DNA from: Elymus sibiricus
Taxonomy: Eukaryota > Streptophyta > Magnoliopsida > Poales > Poaceae
Assembly: GCA_039707655.1 (NCBI GenBank)
Contig: CM077672.1
Location: forward strand, 457,662,390 to 457,726,389
Direction: 5' to 3'
DNA: 64,000 nt
In this document: in pieces, positions 55,065 to 64,000 of the stretch
Position numbering within the stretch: the first letter of the stretch is position 1
Layout of the letters: the number at the start of each line of letters is the position of its first letter
The notes under the pieces: model-generated
Told to the model about the DNA's origin: nothing
The model's input: the letters and a program-made list of their open reading frames with translations, nothing else
Databases searched by the model: none
Position numbers and translations under genes: made by a program

Positions 55065-55369
55065 ATGGCAAGGGGAAGAGGTCGGGGCCGTGCCTCCGCC
55101 ACTGCGGCGAGAGCTTCTCCTCGGCTCCATGCCCACGCCTTGGCCATGGCTGTGGAAGCTGGCTCCAGTGCTCAAGGAAGGGTCGTAGCCCGTGGTCGTG
55201 GAAGACGCGGTGCTCGTGGTCGAGGCGGCCACGGCAGAGCGCTTGCTGCTTCATCTTCGGTCCTCCCTCCCCCGGCAGAAGGTCATACGGAGGACACGGC
55301 GCAAGAGTTCATCGTGGAACTACACGATCGGCCACGGAGCTGGCTGCGGCTTCCTCATCCTTTTGCTAG
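55065..55369 (+). CDS. Antisense ORF of Gypsy element H, B3-like, truncated by LARD 2
   Basis: About 101 codons from ATG 55065 to the LARD insertion. The N-terminus is Arg/Gly-rich (MARGRGRGRASATAARASPR, later RGRGRRGARGRGGHGRA) like an RGG-type nucleic-acid-binding tail. Residues about 83-101 (EFIVELHDRPRSWLRLPHPF) resemble the start of a plant B3 DNA-binding domain, where an FIPP/LRIP-type segment precedes the first strand. The family assignment is from memory and rests on a short stretch. It has a TATA box, CT-rich leader and repeats upstream, so it looks like a captured host gene carried antisense in the retroelement. The rest of the domain is missing or beyond the LARD. Confidence 0.5.
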
Positions 55370-58300
55370 TGTAACACCCCAAAAATTGGGTTATCAATTT
55401 TTGTGCTGTTATTCCTTCCAAGCTTCCTTTTTCAAAATCTTTCTCCGGAGTTTGCTGGATGATCAGATGAATCCAGGCAATTTTCAACCTTTCAGAACCT
55501 TGCCCATGTCTTTGATGCTGGTCAAGACCTAACTGCATCACCCAAAACCCCATCAGAACCCTAATTCCAATATTGGGAATTTTAATCCTACCTTTGTGAT
55601 TACATAGGAGCCATCATTTTCTTTGCTCTGCTGACCCTCCAATAATTTCTAGAGATCTTCCTACACTTATAAACCCTGGATGTGCAAAAATATTGCCAAG
55701 TCATATGCAATATTTTTCATCTAGAATTAATTTCTTTTTCTGCCTTTCTAAGGAATTAAATCCAGAAGGATAGTTAGACATCTCTAAATTTCCTGAAAAT
55801 TTGTGGAGATGATCTTTGTGACTATCCCAAGCTCTGGTAAGAATATTCCCCAAATTTAATAAAGGAAAATTTACTTTTTCCTTGACAAGGCCAATATTGC
55901 CTCTCTGCCACTTTCCAAAGGAACTACCATTTTGGTAGCCAGGAAAATTCCCAAATAATTTTTGGAGCTTCTCCTAGGTATATATTCACCATTTCTATCC
56001 AAACCCCATGTTCCATAGTTCAAAATTTGAGCACATGATCCAATGCAAGTTTCTGCCTTGTCTGAAACTTTGTGAAGGAAGTGCTTGATTCCTTGATCCA
56101 ATGGAGCTGAAATTTTGCAGGGTAGTTCACCTTGATATATTACTACTGCAAACAAAAAATCAGCTCAATTCATCTATCCAATCTTTTTCTATGATTTTCT
56201 CAAATTTCTGTACAGATTCCACCTTTGTGAAGGAAGTGCTATTTATATTTTCCTGATTGCCCTCAAACTTTTTGAGCACTCTTTCACATCCAAATAATTG
56301 TCACATGACAAATTTCAGCTCTGTTTTCCTAGCCAATTTTCCTCAAAAAATTCCCAAAAATTCTGTCCAGTGGGAAGCATTGTGAAGGAAGTAGCATTTT
56401 TATTTATCCAAATGGTATGAAATTTTTGCAGTGCCTTCATATGCCTAAATCTTTGGTCTCCACCAAATTTGGCTCATTTCCCTCTTGCCATTTCTCCCCA
56501 GCACCCTCATTTGCATTTCTGGCCAGTTGGGCACTTTGCACAGGAAGTACCAGCTAGCCTCATCTTTTTGGGCTGAGATTTTGGCACAATGATCACCTTA
56601 GTAGATGACCACTCTCCTGCAAATCCCAGGCCTAATGGAGCTATACAATGATCACACCTTCTTTCAAACACTTTGCTGCTGATGAAGGTTTGTGCATCAT
56701 GTGATTGCATCGTGGGCCATGGGAATCATTTCTTTGCGTCGAACAGCTTCTGGGGGAGTGATCTACTCGCCAGACATACCTGGACCATCCAGTGCGCATG
56801 GGAGCACTGTGGGCACGCGGTGACCATGCGGACAGTGCGTGCGTCGCCTGCACACCGTGTGCCCTGTGTTTCTAGGCCCCTTTGGGAGGTCCACACGGTC
56901 GCCCAGCGAGCCACAACGCGCCACGCCCTCACCCACGCCGCCTATGTCCCTATCCTCCTCGTCCCGTAGCACTTGGCTGCGCGCGCCGGCACCGCGTCTG
57001 TCGCCGGAGAGCCGCCACGTTGTCGAGCCGCGTGTGAGCTTTCCCCTCCCTTCCTGAGCCTTCCCCGAGGCTTTTAGCACGTGGCCGAGCCCCCCCTTGC
57101 CACCCGCCGTTCTCCCCCAAGCTCCAGGAGCTCCCATTTCCACCATGGCCGAAGACCGTCGCCATTTCCCCTCGGCCTGCCCCTGCCCGTGGCTTTTTCC
57201 ACTCCCTCTTTTCGGCGCCTGAGAGTCCCCCTGGAGCAGCGGAGCCGCCGCCGCCCTCCATACCCTCCGGGGAACCCCGCTGGCGCTGCCCTTCCCCTGC
57301 TGCACTTCGGCTATGGCACCCGAGCAGTGGCACCAGCGCTGTGGGCAGCCCCAGCCGGCCCCGCGGCCACCCACGGGTGCGGCGAGGAGCGACCGATCTC
57401 CCGAGCCCGCCGGCCGGCCCTCTGGAACGGCGAGGCGACGGCCATGTCGGCGGCCGAGCCCTCCTCTGCCTCCAGTCGCATAGAGAAGTAGACCAGGCGG
57501 GAGGGACAGAGGAGACATGGTGGGCCCCGCATGTCATACTCACTGGCGCTGACCTGGCGGGCCCGTTGACTGGTTTTAATGAAGACGTATTCGGTTAAAT
57601 GCACTTTCCTCAGGCGAAGATGCATTCTGCCGTGGCCTCGCGCAAGATAACGTTATCTCTACGCGGAAGCATACTTCCGAAAATACGCTTTCAGCCCAGC
57701 CGCTGGCCGAATCAGTTAATTTGCGGACGTTCGCCCGTTAAGGGCAGAAACAGATAGTTTTCTGTCTGTTTTATGCCTAACGAACAAACGGCCATATCTT
57801 TGCGACTGTAACTCCGATTGAGGTAATTCCAAAGCCCACGTGATCAGTGCGTTGAGCCCGTTCCGATGATGCCATTTTCATAATGTTGTCACACATTGAA
57901 AATACCATATTTGCCCTTCCTCGAATCCAGGCCTCTCCCGAGAGCACCGGTTCCGGCGACTCGTTTCCAGTGGATCATCGCACTTTCACCCGATGTATTA
58001 GTCTACCCCAAGGCAAGCCAACCTCTTATCATGAGCACCGGACTTGCATGTTAACCTTGCTTGAACCCTGTGTGTGTGTAGCTGCAGTATATTCATTTGA
58101 TGCTTCTGTCGGCAACTGTGGTATATGCTTGCTCTGCCATACTATAACCAGACTTCATACTAGCTTTTGCCATGTTAGCAATAATGTTTTTATTGATATT
58201 ATCATGTTATTACTGTGTCTATATCTCGTACCATGTTTGTCAATGCTATTGTGATCCTGTCATACAATTGTCATGCTACATATGGCATATATGCTATTCA

Positions 58301-59777
58301 CTTCATAAGTTTGGCAAACATGGTCATGAATTCATTTATGATACTCATACTTATAACCTCGATGATATGGTAAAATGATGGAGATGAAAAGAACATGTGT
58401 TTATAACAACAACCACCTCCATCGGCTGGATCGTGTCATAGTGCCACCGAATCGAGCTCACCAGTGCAGCCACACTTGCCTTATGGGGGGCCCTAATTCG
58501 GTCTATTGTCATGCATCTCGTCAGTGCCTCCAACTAGGGAAGGTTATGTGCGCGCGCTACCCTGGCCCGGTGGGCAGCCATAAGCCTTGTGTGCCCGAGT
58601 TGTTTGCGCTTGGTTGTCCCCATTTGGGACTGTTTGTTCGGTTTGGCCACGACGATGGCAGCCACAAAGGTGGCGGATATCCCGAGTTGACAACGGGGCC
58701 ACCCATGACATAGCCTAAAGGGGAGTTTGTCGGAGTGGCCGGGAGAGTGTCATGTAATATACTGATTTTGTCAGAATATCATTGGTCCACTCGAATGGGA
58801 GCACGAGGCCATGAGTTCCATAGTGTGGGTATAGTGTACTAACCTCTGCAGAGTGTATAATCTATCGATAGCCGCGTCCTTGGTTATGGACATAGTTCGT
58901 ACTAGGTCACACTATCTGGTCTCTGTCGACATGGAGGATAAACCTGATATAATAAACTTGTTAAAGAATGTGCTATAAAGTAAATGTGGTGACTTGGACT
59001 ATGAGATAGTCGCGAGAAGTCACGGAGTTGTTTCGGACATGATCATGAGATGAGATCTCGGTGAGTCATGAGCTAGCCCAGAGGGGCAGTGGCAGTGGAT
59101 CTGGTAAACAAACAACATGTTACTTTAACTCTCCACGGGAGATAATGGTAATTTACTTTCCAGCATAGTATCATGCATGCCTTGTAGATATGACTATGCC
59201 ATGCCATGATATGCCTTGTTATTCCATGATATGCCTTGTTATTCCATGATATGCCATGATATGCCTTGTTATTCCATGATACACCATGATATGCAATGAT
59301 CTGTTGTGATATGATTTGGCATAGATTTGCTTGATCCATGTTACTTGCTAATATCATGCCATGCTTATCTTTTGGCATGAGATAAATTTATGTATAAGCA
59401 TAGGACTTGCTTTGTCATCTGCTTGTTTGGATGCTATGTATTTGGTTGTCTTGCTAGTACATTCAAAGTACTCACCTGGCCTTGCACGTGGCCAGATTGC
59501 AGGAGGAGACTTGTCATGCTAGACCATAACCATGCCAGTCCTGTGAGTTGTGGAGCCCAGCCAGAGATGACGTGCCGTTAAACCAAGACTTCCACCGCCA
59601 TTTAGATAGCCTTAGAGCTATGCAAACCTTTGTATTCATACGTGATGTAATACTCTATTTCATGTAAATGAAATATATTTTGTGCTTGGAATGCTGTACC
59701 ATGTACCTGTCATGCGTCAGGTGTTATCCTGGGCTGACATGCGAAGGCCCACTGTTCCAGGCAGTCGGGATGCCACG
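55370..59777 (+). repeat. LARD 2 5' LTR
   Basis: Starts TGTAACACCCCAAAAATTGG and ends GGGATGCCACG, where the last base has probably changed from A. An AT-rich first 1.3 kb is followed by a GC-rich centre (56760-57500), then sequence shared with LARD 1. Frames across the GC-rich centre, such as minus 56763-57518, have no recognisable domain. Confidence 0.88.
59196..59330. repeat. Short tandem repeats in LARD 2 LTR
   Basis: Repeats of 'ccatgatatgccttgttatt' (about 22-23 bp) with shorter 'ccatgatatgc' units. The whole stretch is AT-rich and non-coding. Confidence 0.85.
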
Positions 59778-59782
59778 GGAGA

Positions 59783-59798
59783 TGGTATCAGAGTCAGG
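59783..59798 (+). other. LARD 2 primer-binding site (initiator tRNA-Met)
   Basis: TGGTATCAGAGTCAGG, 5 bp after the LTR end. Confidence 0.9.
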
Positions 59799-60065
59799 CT
59801 GGCGATAGGTTACCCTAGCATATAATCACCACTACCATCAACCCGTAATGATTCCAATGGGTTTGACCCAACCCTGGCGACCGACAAGGCCACTGTTGAA
59901 CAATAGGTGCCATGGTCGGAACTGACGTGCCCCTACCCAGTTGCCCCTCCCACCCAATTTTCTTGGGTTGGACGGTGACCCTATCTTTTTGTCGTCAGTA
60001 TCAGCGTATCATTTCTCCTGTAGGGAAGGATTCACATCGTACTGGTGTGTCCCCGCCTAGTTGCC

Positions 60066-60072
60066 TATAAAA
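60066..60072 (+). promoter_or_regulatory. TATA box of the LARD 2 sense ORF
   Basis: TATAAAA preceded by ttgcc and followed by cccccac. The ATG at 60154 in AGCCATGGC context is 82 bp downstream, leaving room for a start site near 60097 and a leader of about 57 bases. It lies about 290 bp inside the LTR, so it is separate from the LTR promoter. Confidence 0.55.
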
Positions 60073-60153
60073 CCCCCACTTGCTAGCTGCGACCCCGGCT
60101 CAGTAAGTCATATCCCTGCAAGAACCCTAGCTAGTAGCCCAAAATCAGAAGCC

Positions 60154-60948
60154 ATGGCTAGTCTTCCCAGGGAAGCCAGTTTTCACAGCCGCACTTCCGT
60201 AGCCGGCCATGTTGGCTTTCCGCCCCTACTTTCAGATATGCTCACCCAAGCCCTTGATTGCAGCACTGGTCCCGAGTACCTGGTGTTCCAATCGGAACCC
60301 GTCCCCCATCTTCATCGGTACCAGACAAGGGTGCAGATCTGCCCAGGTCCAGCAGAGGATGGGAAGCCCTTGATTTTTCTGGGTAGACCCATGCCCACTC
60401 CGGTGTTGGCTATCCAGACAGCTGTTGCAGAGGCTATCGCATGCCTCCGATCTCAGTTTCCGCGTGTAGCGGAGATGCAGGAGTTCCGTTATTTCACCTC
60501 TGCATCAAGTACTGGATGGGAGTTCTCCAACGCTGTCCAAGATGATAACCCAGCAATAACTCACCTGGTTCAGTTCATCACTGCCCAGGGAATGATGATC
60601 GGTAGCATTCTGGAAGAGTTCAAAGCTATCGACCGAGATGCTACCCGGGTTGTCACGGAAGCATACCGCGAGGCCCGTCAAGCTCAATCCCAGATCGCCG
60701 ACCCAGTGCTACCCAACCCAATGCCATCCGGCCCAGTGCTCTCTTCTCAACCCGTGCCTTGGTTGAAGCCAGGTACCATCAACCTCCGCTCCTTTGACAG
60801 GACGGTTTGTCGTCTCCGCAAGTTCATGCCCGCTTCATCCACAACCCCAGCAGTTGAGCCCCAACCAATAGAGGTGCCCGATGATGAAGATAGAGATTGG
60901 CTCAGCCTGCGTCCCCCTGGAGAGCCCCATGAGACTAGACCTATGTGA
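60154..60948 (+). CDS. Uncharacterised 264-residue protein in LARD 2 interior
   Basis: ATG chosen at 60154 for its strong Kozak context (GAAGCCATGGCT) after a TATA box; the frame is open further upstream to 60061 without a better start. There are no stops or frameshifts through 264 codons. Residues about 40-110 look like a folded alpha/beta domain (EYLVFQSEPVPHLHRYQTRV, LIFLGRPMPTPVLAIQTAVA, FRYFTSAS). Residues about 145-180 are helical and charged (ILEEFKAIDRDATRVVTEAY). The tail is Pro-rich and acidic. It is not gag, protease or pol. I vaguely recall similar 'hypothetical proteins' in Triticeae repeats but cannot name a family. It sits where gag would be, and is probably a captured or rewritten host sequence. 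Confidence 0.6.
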   Translation: MASLPREASFHSRTSVAGHVGFPPLLSDMLTQALDCSTGPEYLVFQSEPVPHLHRYQTRVQICPGPAEDGKPLIFLGRPMPTPVLAIQTAVAEAIACLRSQFPRVAEMQEFRYFTSASSTGWEFSNAVQDDNPAITHLVQFITAQGMMIGSILEEFKAIDRDATRVVTEAYREARQAQSQIADPVLPNPMPSGPVLSSQPVPWLKPGTINLRSFDRTVCRLRKFMPASSTTPAVEPQPIEVPDDEDRDWLSLRPPGEPHETRPM

Positions 60949-61491
60949 TCCCAATCGCGTAGTCAGGTGATGCTGCGAGTATGCTTAGTCTGTCTATTCA
61001 TCCTCATTAGGAGGATAGAACCATGTATCCCGGAGTGAGTTGTTGCTTCTAGATGCGTAGTGAGGTTGGTTGTATGATTGTACTGCTTGTGACCTGTGGA
61101 TGCTCCTTCGCTTTGTGGTTCATCTACCTCTCTGTTAAGTAGAAATATTTGACAGAGTTGGCAGTGAACTTCTAATATGATTTTATTTGGTAGAACACAT
61201 GCACCTACAACTTTGGACTCGCCTCGAGTCCCTAATAAAACATGAGCTGGTGTAGGTATATGTATGCCAGGAGTACATATATCCACTGACATTAAAATAC
61301 CTTAGTGCTATTTGCTTGATGCGCTTTCCTTCGCATGTATTTTTGCATTTTGCATATGTATTGTTTTAGAATGTACTGCATAATGCACGCATACAAGGTT
61401 CACTCGCGAGTACGATTGAGCAGTACCCGAGGGAATGCAAAGTCGCTTGTCTACCTCTTTTCTGTGCATACCCTGTGTGCTGGATTTTCAG

Positions 61492-61706
61492 ATCCAGAGC
61501 CCCCAAGAGGCAATTCCTCCTGGCAACTCTTCGTCCCTAATCTTTTTCCAGAGCTCCTGTTTGTATTTCCAGAGGAACATTGCCAGCTTTATTTCACTCG
61601 AATCAGTACAACTACCCCAGTACAGACTCGACCCCGACTCTACTATGATGCCTACTATTCGTGGAGCTACTCGCGAAGTGCTTCCTACGTGGAATTAGTA
61701 GCGTGA
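61492..61706 (+). other. Possible second exon in LARD 2 interior
   Basis: After a pyrimidine-rich run ending ggattttcag (61490-61491) there is an open stretch of about 70 codons (PRGNSSWQLFVPNLFPE, then TRPRLYYDAYYSWSYSRSAS, VELVA) and a TAG at 61704-61706. Amino acid composition is protein-like, with aromatic residues and few repeats. A donor after the 60154 ORF would have to lie before its stop to join them, and I see no convincing one. Low confidence. Confidence 0.2.
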
Positions 61707-61826
61707 TTCCCGTGCTGGTGAAGCCACCTCCTCTGCATCCCATGATTTCCCAGAACCAACGGCGTCGCCATCGCCGTCTGGCGCGACGACGGGCAAGCCG
61801 CCATCCCGACCCGCCGCAGCACGCGA

Positions 61827-62093
61827 TTACTCCACCGGCGCGAAGCGGCGGAGAAGCAAGCGTGGCGGAGGACCAGCCACCACACCATCACCATCAGCCC
61901 CTCCAGCTACCGCACCTTCATCCTCATTGTCGCGAGCCCGCTCCTGCAAGATGAGCTGTAGCAGGCAGAGCAACGAGCCGATCAGTATGGCCAGTAGCGC
62001 GGTGAGGAACCACCGCAGCCCCTCCAAGAACATAGCCTCGCCGAAGGACCTCAGCTCGATATCATCTAAACCGAACAAATGGAAGAGCGGCAT
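61827..62093 (-). CDS. Antisense ORF of LARD 2 with one membrane segment, 88 residues
   Basis: ATG at 62091-62093, stop TAA at 61827-61829. The N-terminus is MPLFHLFGLDDIELRSFGEA, then a hydrophobic segment of about 20 residues (WFLTALLAILIGSLLCLLQL, about residues 28-47) that would cross a membrane, then an acidic Gly-rich linker and a basic end. A minus-strand TATA box (TATAAAAG) lies at 62124-62131, about 31 bp upstream of the ATG, so the leader would be very short. It is convergent with the sense ORF and upstream of the 3' LTR, the place where antisense ORFs occur in other plant Gypsy elements. Homology is unknown to me. Reading may once have continued beyond 61827. Confidence 0.45.
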   Translation of the reverse strand: MPLFHLFGLDDIELRSFGEAMFLEGLRWFLTALLAILIGSLLCLLQLILQERARDNEDEGAVAGGADGDGVVAGPPPRLLLRRFAPVE

Positions 62094-62123
62094 GGTGTGA
62101 GTTGGGCAGAGCCATGCTGTCGT

Positions 62124-62131
62124 CTTTTATA
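62124..62131 (-). promoter_or_regulatory. TATA box of LARD 2 antisense ORF
   Basis: Minus-strand TATAAAAG in ctataaaagacgac. It stands 31 bp before the ATG at 62093, which is just enough for a start site at about 62097. Confidence 0.5.
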
Positions 62132-62629
62132 GCCCAAGATCGGTGTACGGTGAGCGAGGTCCAGGAGGATCGCGCGTCACCCGATCACCGGCGTCCCGGA
62201 GGCAAATTCGCGAGCAGTGCCGACAAGGCGCTGGCCCGCGACGTGAGTGCTCTTTGTCTCGGCACCGTGCACACCGCGCACTACGGCAATAGGGTACTCA
62301 GTGCCCTAGGGGCTAGATGGGTGATGTGCCAAGCCGCACGTGGAGCAGTAGCGAGGAAGAAGCCGGGAGCTGGAGGTAGAAGAAGGAGGCTGCCAGTGGG
62401 CCCCGGGCCCACCTGTCAGCAGGAGAAACCACTGTTCATTGGGGTGCCTCCAGCATTTTTGGAATTTGATCCAAAGTGACTCTAGCAGTGGTTATAGCCT
62501 CGTGGTACTCGTGTCTCTCCTTGGGTGCACCAATTATTGGTACCCCAACTCAGTTGTATCCAACCGAAGTGTTAACAACTAACCCAGAGGTTTTTCCCAG
62601 GAGTGGAAACCATCTTGCTTTAACCCTAG

Positions 62630-62667
62630 GAATCTCGATGACGAGATTCTCTCAAGGGGGGAAGGTT
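62630..62667 (+). other. Palindrome and polypurine tract before LARD 2 3' LTR
   Basis: GAATCTCGATGACGAGATTC (62630-62649) is an imperfect palindrome, followed by CTCAAGGGGGGAAGG and the LTR at 62668. LARD 1 has the same arrangement (43833-43871, minus). Tekay/Del-type Gypsy elements carry a similar cgaggacgaga motif before the purine tract, which suggests LARDs derive from that lineage. Confidence 0.75.
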
Positions 62668-64000
62668 TGTAACACCCCAAAAATTGGGTTATCAATTTTT
62701 ATGTTGTTATTCCTTCCAAGCTTCCTTTTTCAAAATCTTTCTCCGGAGTTTGCTGGATGATTAGATGAATCCAGGCAATTTTCAACCTTTCAGAACCTTG
62801 CACATGTCTTTGATGCTGGTCAAGACCTAACTGCATCACCCAAAACCCCATCAGAACCATAATTCCAATATTGGGAATTTTAATCCTGCCTTTGTGATTA
62901 CAAAGGAGCCATCATTTTCTTTGCTCTACTGACCCTCCAATAATTTCCAGAGATCTTCCTACACTTATAAACCCTGGATGTGCAAAAATATTGCCAAGTC
63001 ATATGCAATATTTTTCATCTAGAATTACTTCCTTTTTCTGCCTTTCTAAGGAATTAAATCCAGAAGGATAGTTAGACATCTCTAAATTTCATGAAAATTT
63101 GTGGAGATGATCTTTGTGACTATCCCAAGCTCTGGTAAGAATATTCCCCAAATTTAATAAAGGAAAATTTACTTTTTCCTTGACAAGGCCAATATTGCCT
63201 CTCTGCCACTTTCCAAAGGAACTACCATTTTGGTAGCCAGGAAAATTCCCAAATAATTTGTGGAGCTTCTGATGGGTATATCTTCACCATTTCTATCCAA
63301 ACCCCATGTTCCATAGTTCAAAATTTGAGCACATGATCCAATGCAAGTTTCTGCCTTGTCTGAAACTTTGTGAAGGAAGTGCATGATTCCTTGATCCAAT
63401 GGAGCTGAAATTTTGCAGGGTAGTTCATCTTGATATATTACTACTGAAAACCAAAAATCAGCTCAATTAATCTAACCAATCTTTTTCTATGATTTTCAGA
63501 TTCCACCTTTGTGAAGGAAGTGCTACTTATATTTTCCTGATTGCCCTCAAACTTTTTGAGCACTCTTTGACATCCAAATAATTGTCACATGCCAAAATTC
63601 AGCTCTATTTGCTTAGCCAATTTTCCTCAGCAAATTCCCAAAATTTCTGTCCAGTGGGAAGCATTGTGAAGGAAGTAGCATTTTTATTTATCCAAATGGT
63701 ATGAAATTTTTACAGTGCCTTCATATGCCTAAATCATTGGTCTCCACCAAATTTGGGTCATTTCCCTCTAGCCATTTCTCCCCAGAACCCTCATTTGCAT
63801 TTCTGGCCAGTTGGGCACTTTGCACAGGAAGTACCAGCTAGCCTCATCTTTTTGGGCTGAGATTTTGGCACAATGATCACCTTAGTAGATGACCACTCTC
63901 CTGCAAATCCTAGGCCTAATGGAGCTGTATAGTGATCACACCTTCTATCAAACACTTTGCTGCTGATGAAGGTTTGTGCATCATGTGATTGCATCGTGGG
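62668..64000 (+). repeat. LARD 2 3' LTR, first 1.3 kb
   Basis: Nearly identical to 55370-56718. It lacks about 14 bp present at 56207-56220 in the 5' LTR. It continues beyond the right edge, so the target duplication cannot be checked. Confidence 0.92.

Larger units (their letters stand above)
54407..55369 (-). mobile_element. Internal 3' part of Gypsy element H, cut by LARD 2
   Basis: Sequence between the purine tract and the LARD 2 insertion. No pol is seen on the minus strand. It carries, on the plus strand, an antisense gene-like unit (TATA at 54957, ATG at 55065). Antisense ORFs between pol and the 3' LTR are described in plant Gypsy elements of the Tat lineage, which fits this layout. 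Confidence 0.6.
55370..64000 (+). mobile_element. LARD-type retroelement 2, plus strand, 3' LTR runs off the window
   Basis: 5' LTR 55370-59777 (4408 bp), primer-binding site 59783-59798, interior 59778-62667, purine tract 62651-62667 and 3' LTR from 62668. LTR parts match LARD 1 in reverse orientation (for example 58437-58960 with 40300-40760, and 57780-57900 with 41281-41420), so the two are related subfamilies. Unlike LARD 1 the interior holds two ORFs with promoters. It inserted in the antisense ORF of element H. Confidence 0.88.

Noticed and set aside
56763..57543. 250- and 197-codon minus frames in LARD 2 LTR
   Set aside because: GC-rich, Gly/Arg-rich low-complexity translations without domain, start context or promoter.
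1..64000. Host gene, tRNA, rRNA or miRNA hairpin
   Set aside because: I looked for gene-like exon structures and tRNA features and found only element-derived sequence. Primer-binding sites resemble tRNA 3' ends but are too short to be tRNA genes.

Overview
This window is intergenic DNA of a large grass genome, almost certainly Triticeae (wheat, barley, Aegilops or rye). I see no intact host gene, tRNA, rRNA or CRISPR array. Nearly every base can be assigned to nested, mostly non-autonomous transposable elements. The Triticeae call rests on the CACTA terminus, the Athila-type Gypsy LTRs primed by tRNA-Asp, a SIRE/Maximus-type Copia gag, and 4.1-4.5 kb LTRs of the LARD (Sukkula-like) type. Family names come from recalled similarity and were not searched.

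Layout. 1-1666 is the end of a CACTA DNA transposon inserted in the gag of a minus-strand Gypsy element (1670-2548), whose LTR is 2640-4151. A second minus-strand Gypsy internal region (4152-4712, 16533-17928, then LTR pieces 18078-18220 and 22321-22419) is split by two insertions. One is a complete Copia element with ACTCT target duplications (4713-16527). The other is a 4.1 kb solo LTR with CATAT duplications (18221-22315). From 22420 to 39412 six copies or fragments of Athila/Sabrina/Wham-like Gypsy elements alternate strictly in orientation (-,+,-,+,-,+) and form several large inverted repeats. The last one (plus strand, 35872-39412, ending at 51283-51305) has its gag cut by a minus-strand 11.9 kb LARD with two 4.4 kb LTRs (39413-51282). 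51306-53532 is another minus-strand Gypsy 3' region. 53533-55369 is the 3' LTR and adjoining internal part of a different minus-strand Gypsy element that carries a gene-like antisense ORF. A second LARD-like element, plus strand, starts at 55370 and runs out of the window in its 3' LTR.

How the parts work together. Not one reverse transcriptase, integrase or RNase H reading frame is recognisable in 64 kb. What is kept is gag, one gag-protease, LTR promoters, primer-binding sites and polypurine tracts. This looks like a community of elements that would be mobilised in trans by autonomous relatives elsewhere. Three elements carry extra, non-canonical ORFs with their own TATA boxes. They are ORF2 in the Copia element (10021-13708, decayed), an antisense B3-like ORF (55065-55369, truncated), and the LARD interior with an apparently intact 264-codon sense ORF (60154-60948) plus an antisense membrane-segment ORF (61827-62093). 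These passenger transcription units are the most interesting content. Most premature stops are of the kind made by C-to-T change at CGA, CAG or TGG codons, as expected for old, methylated copies.
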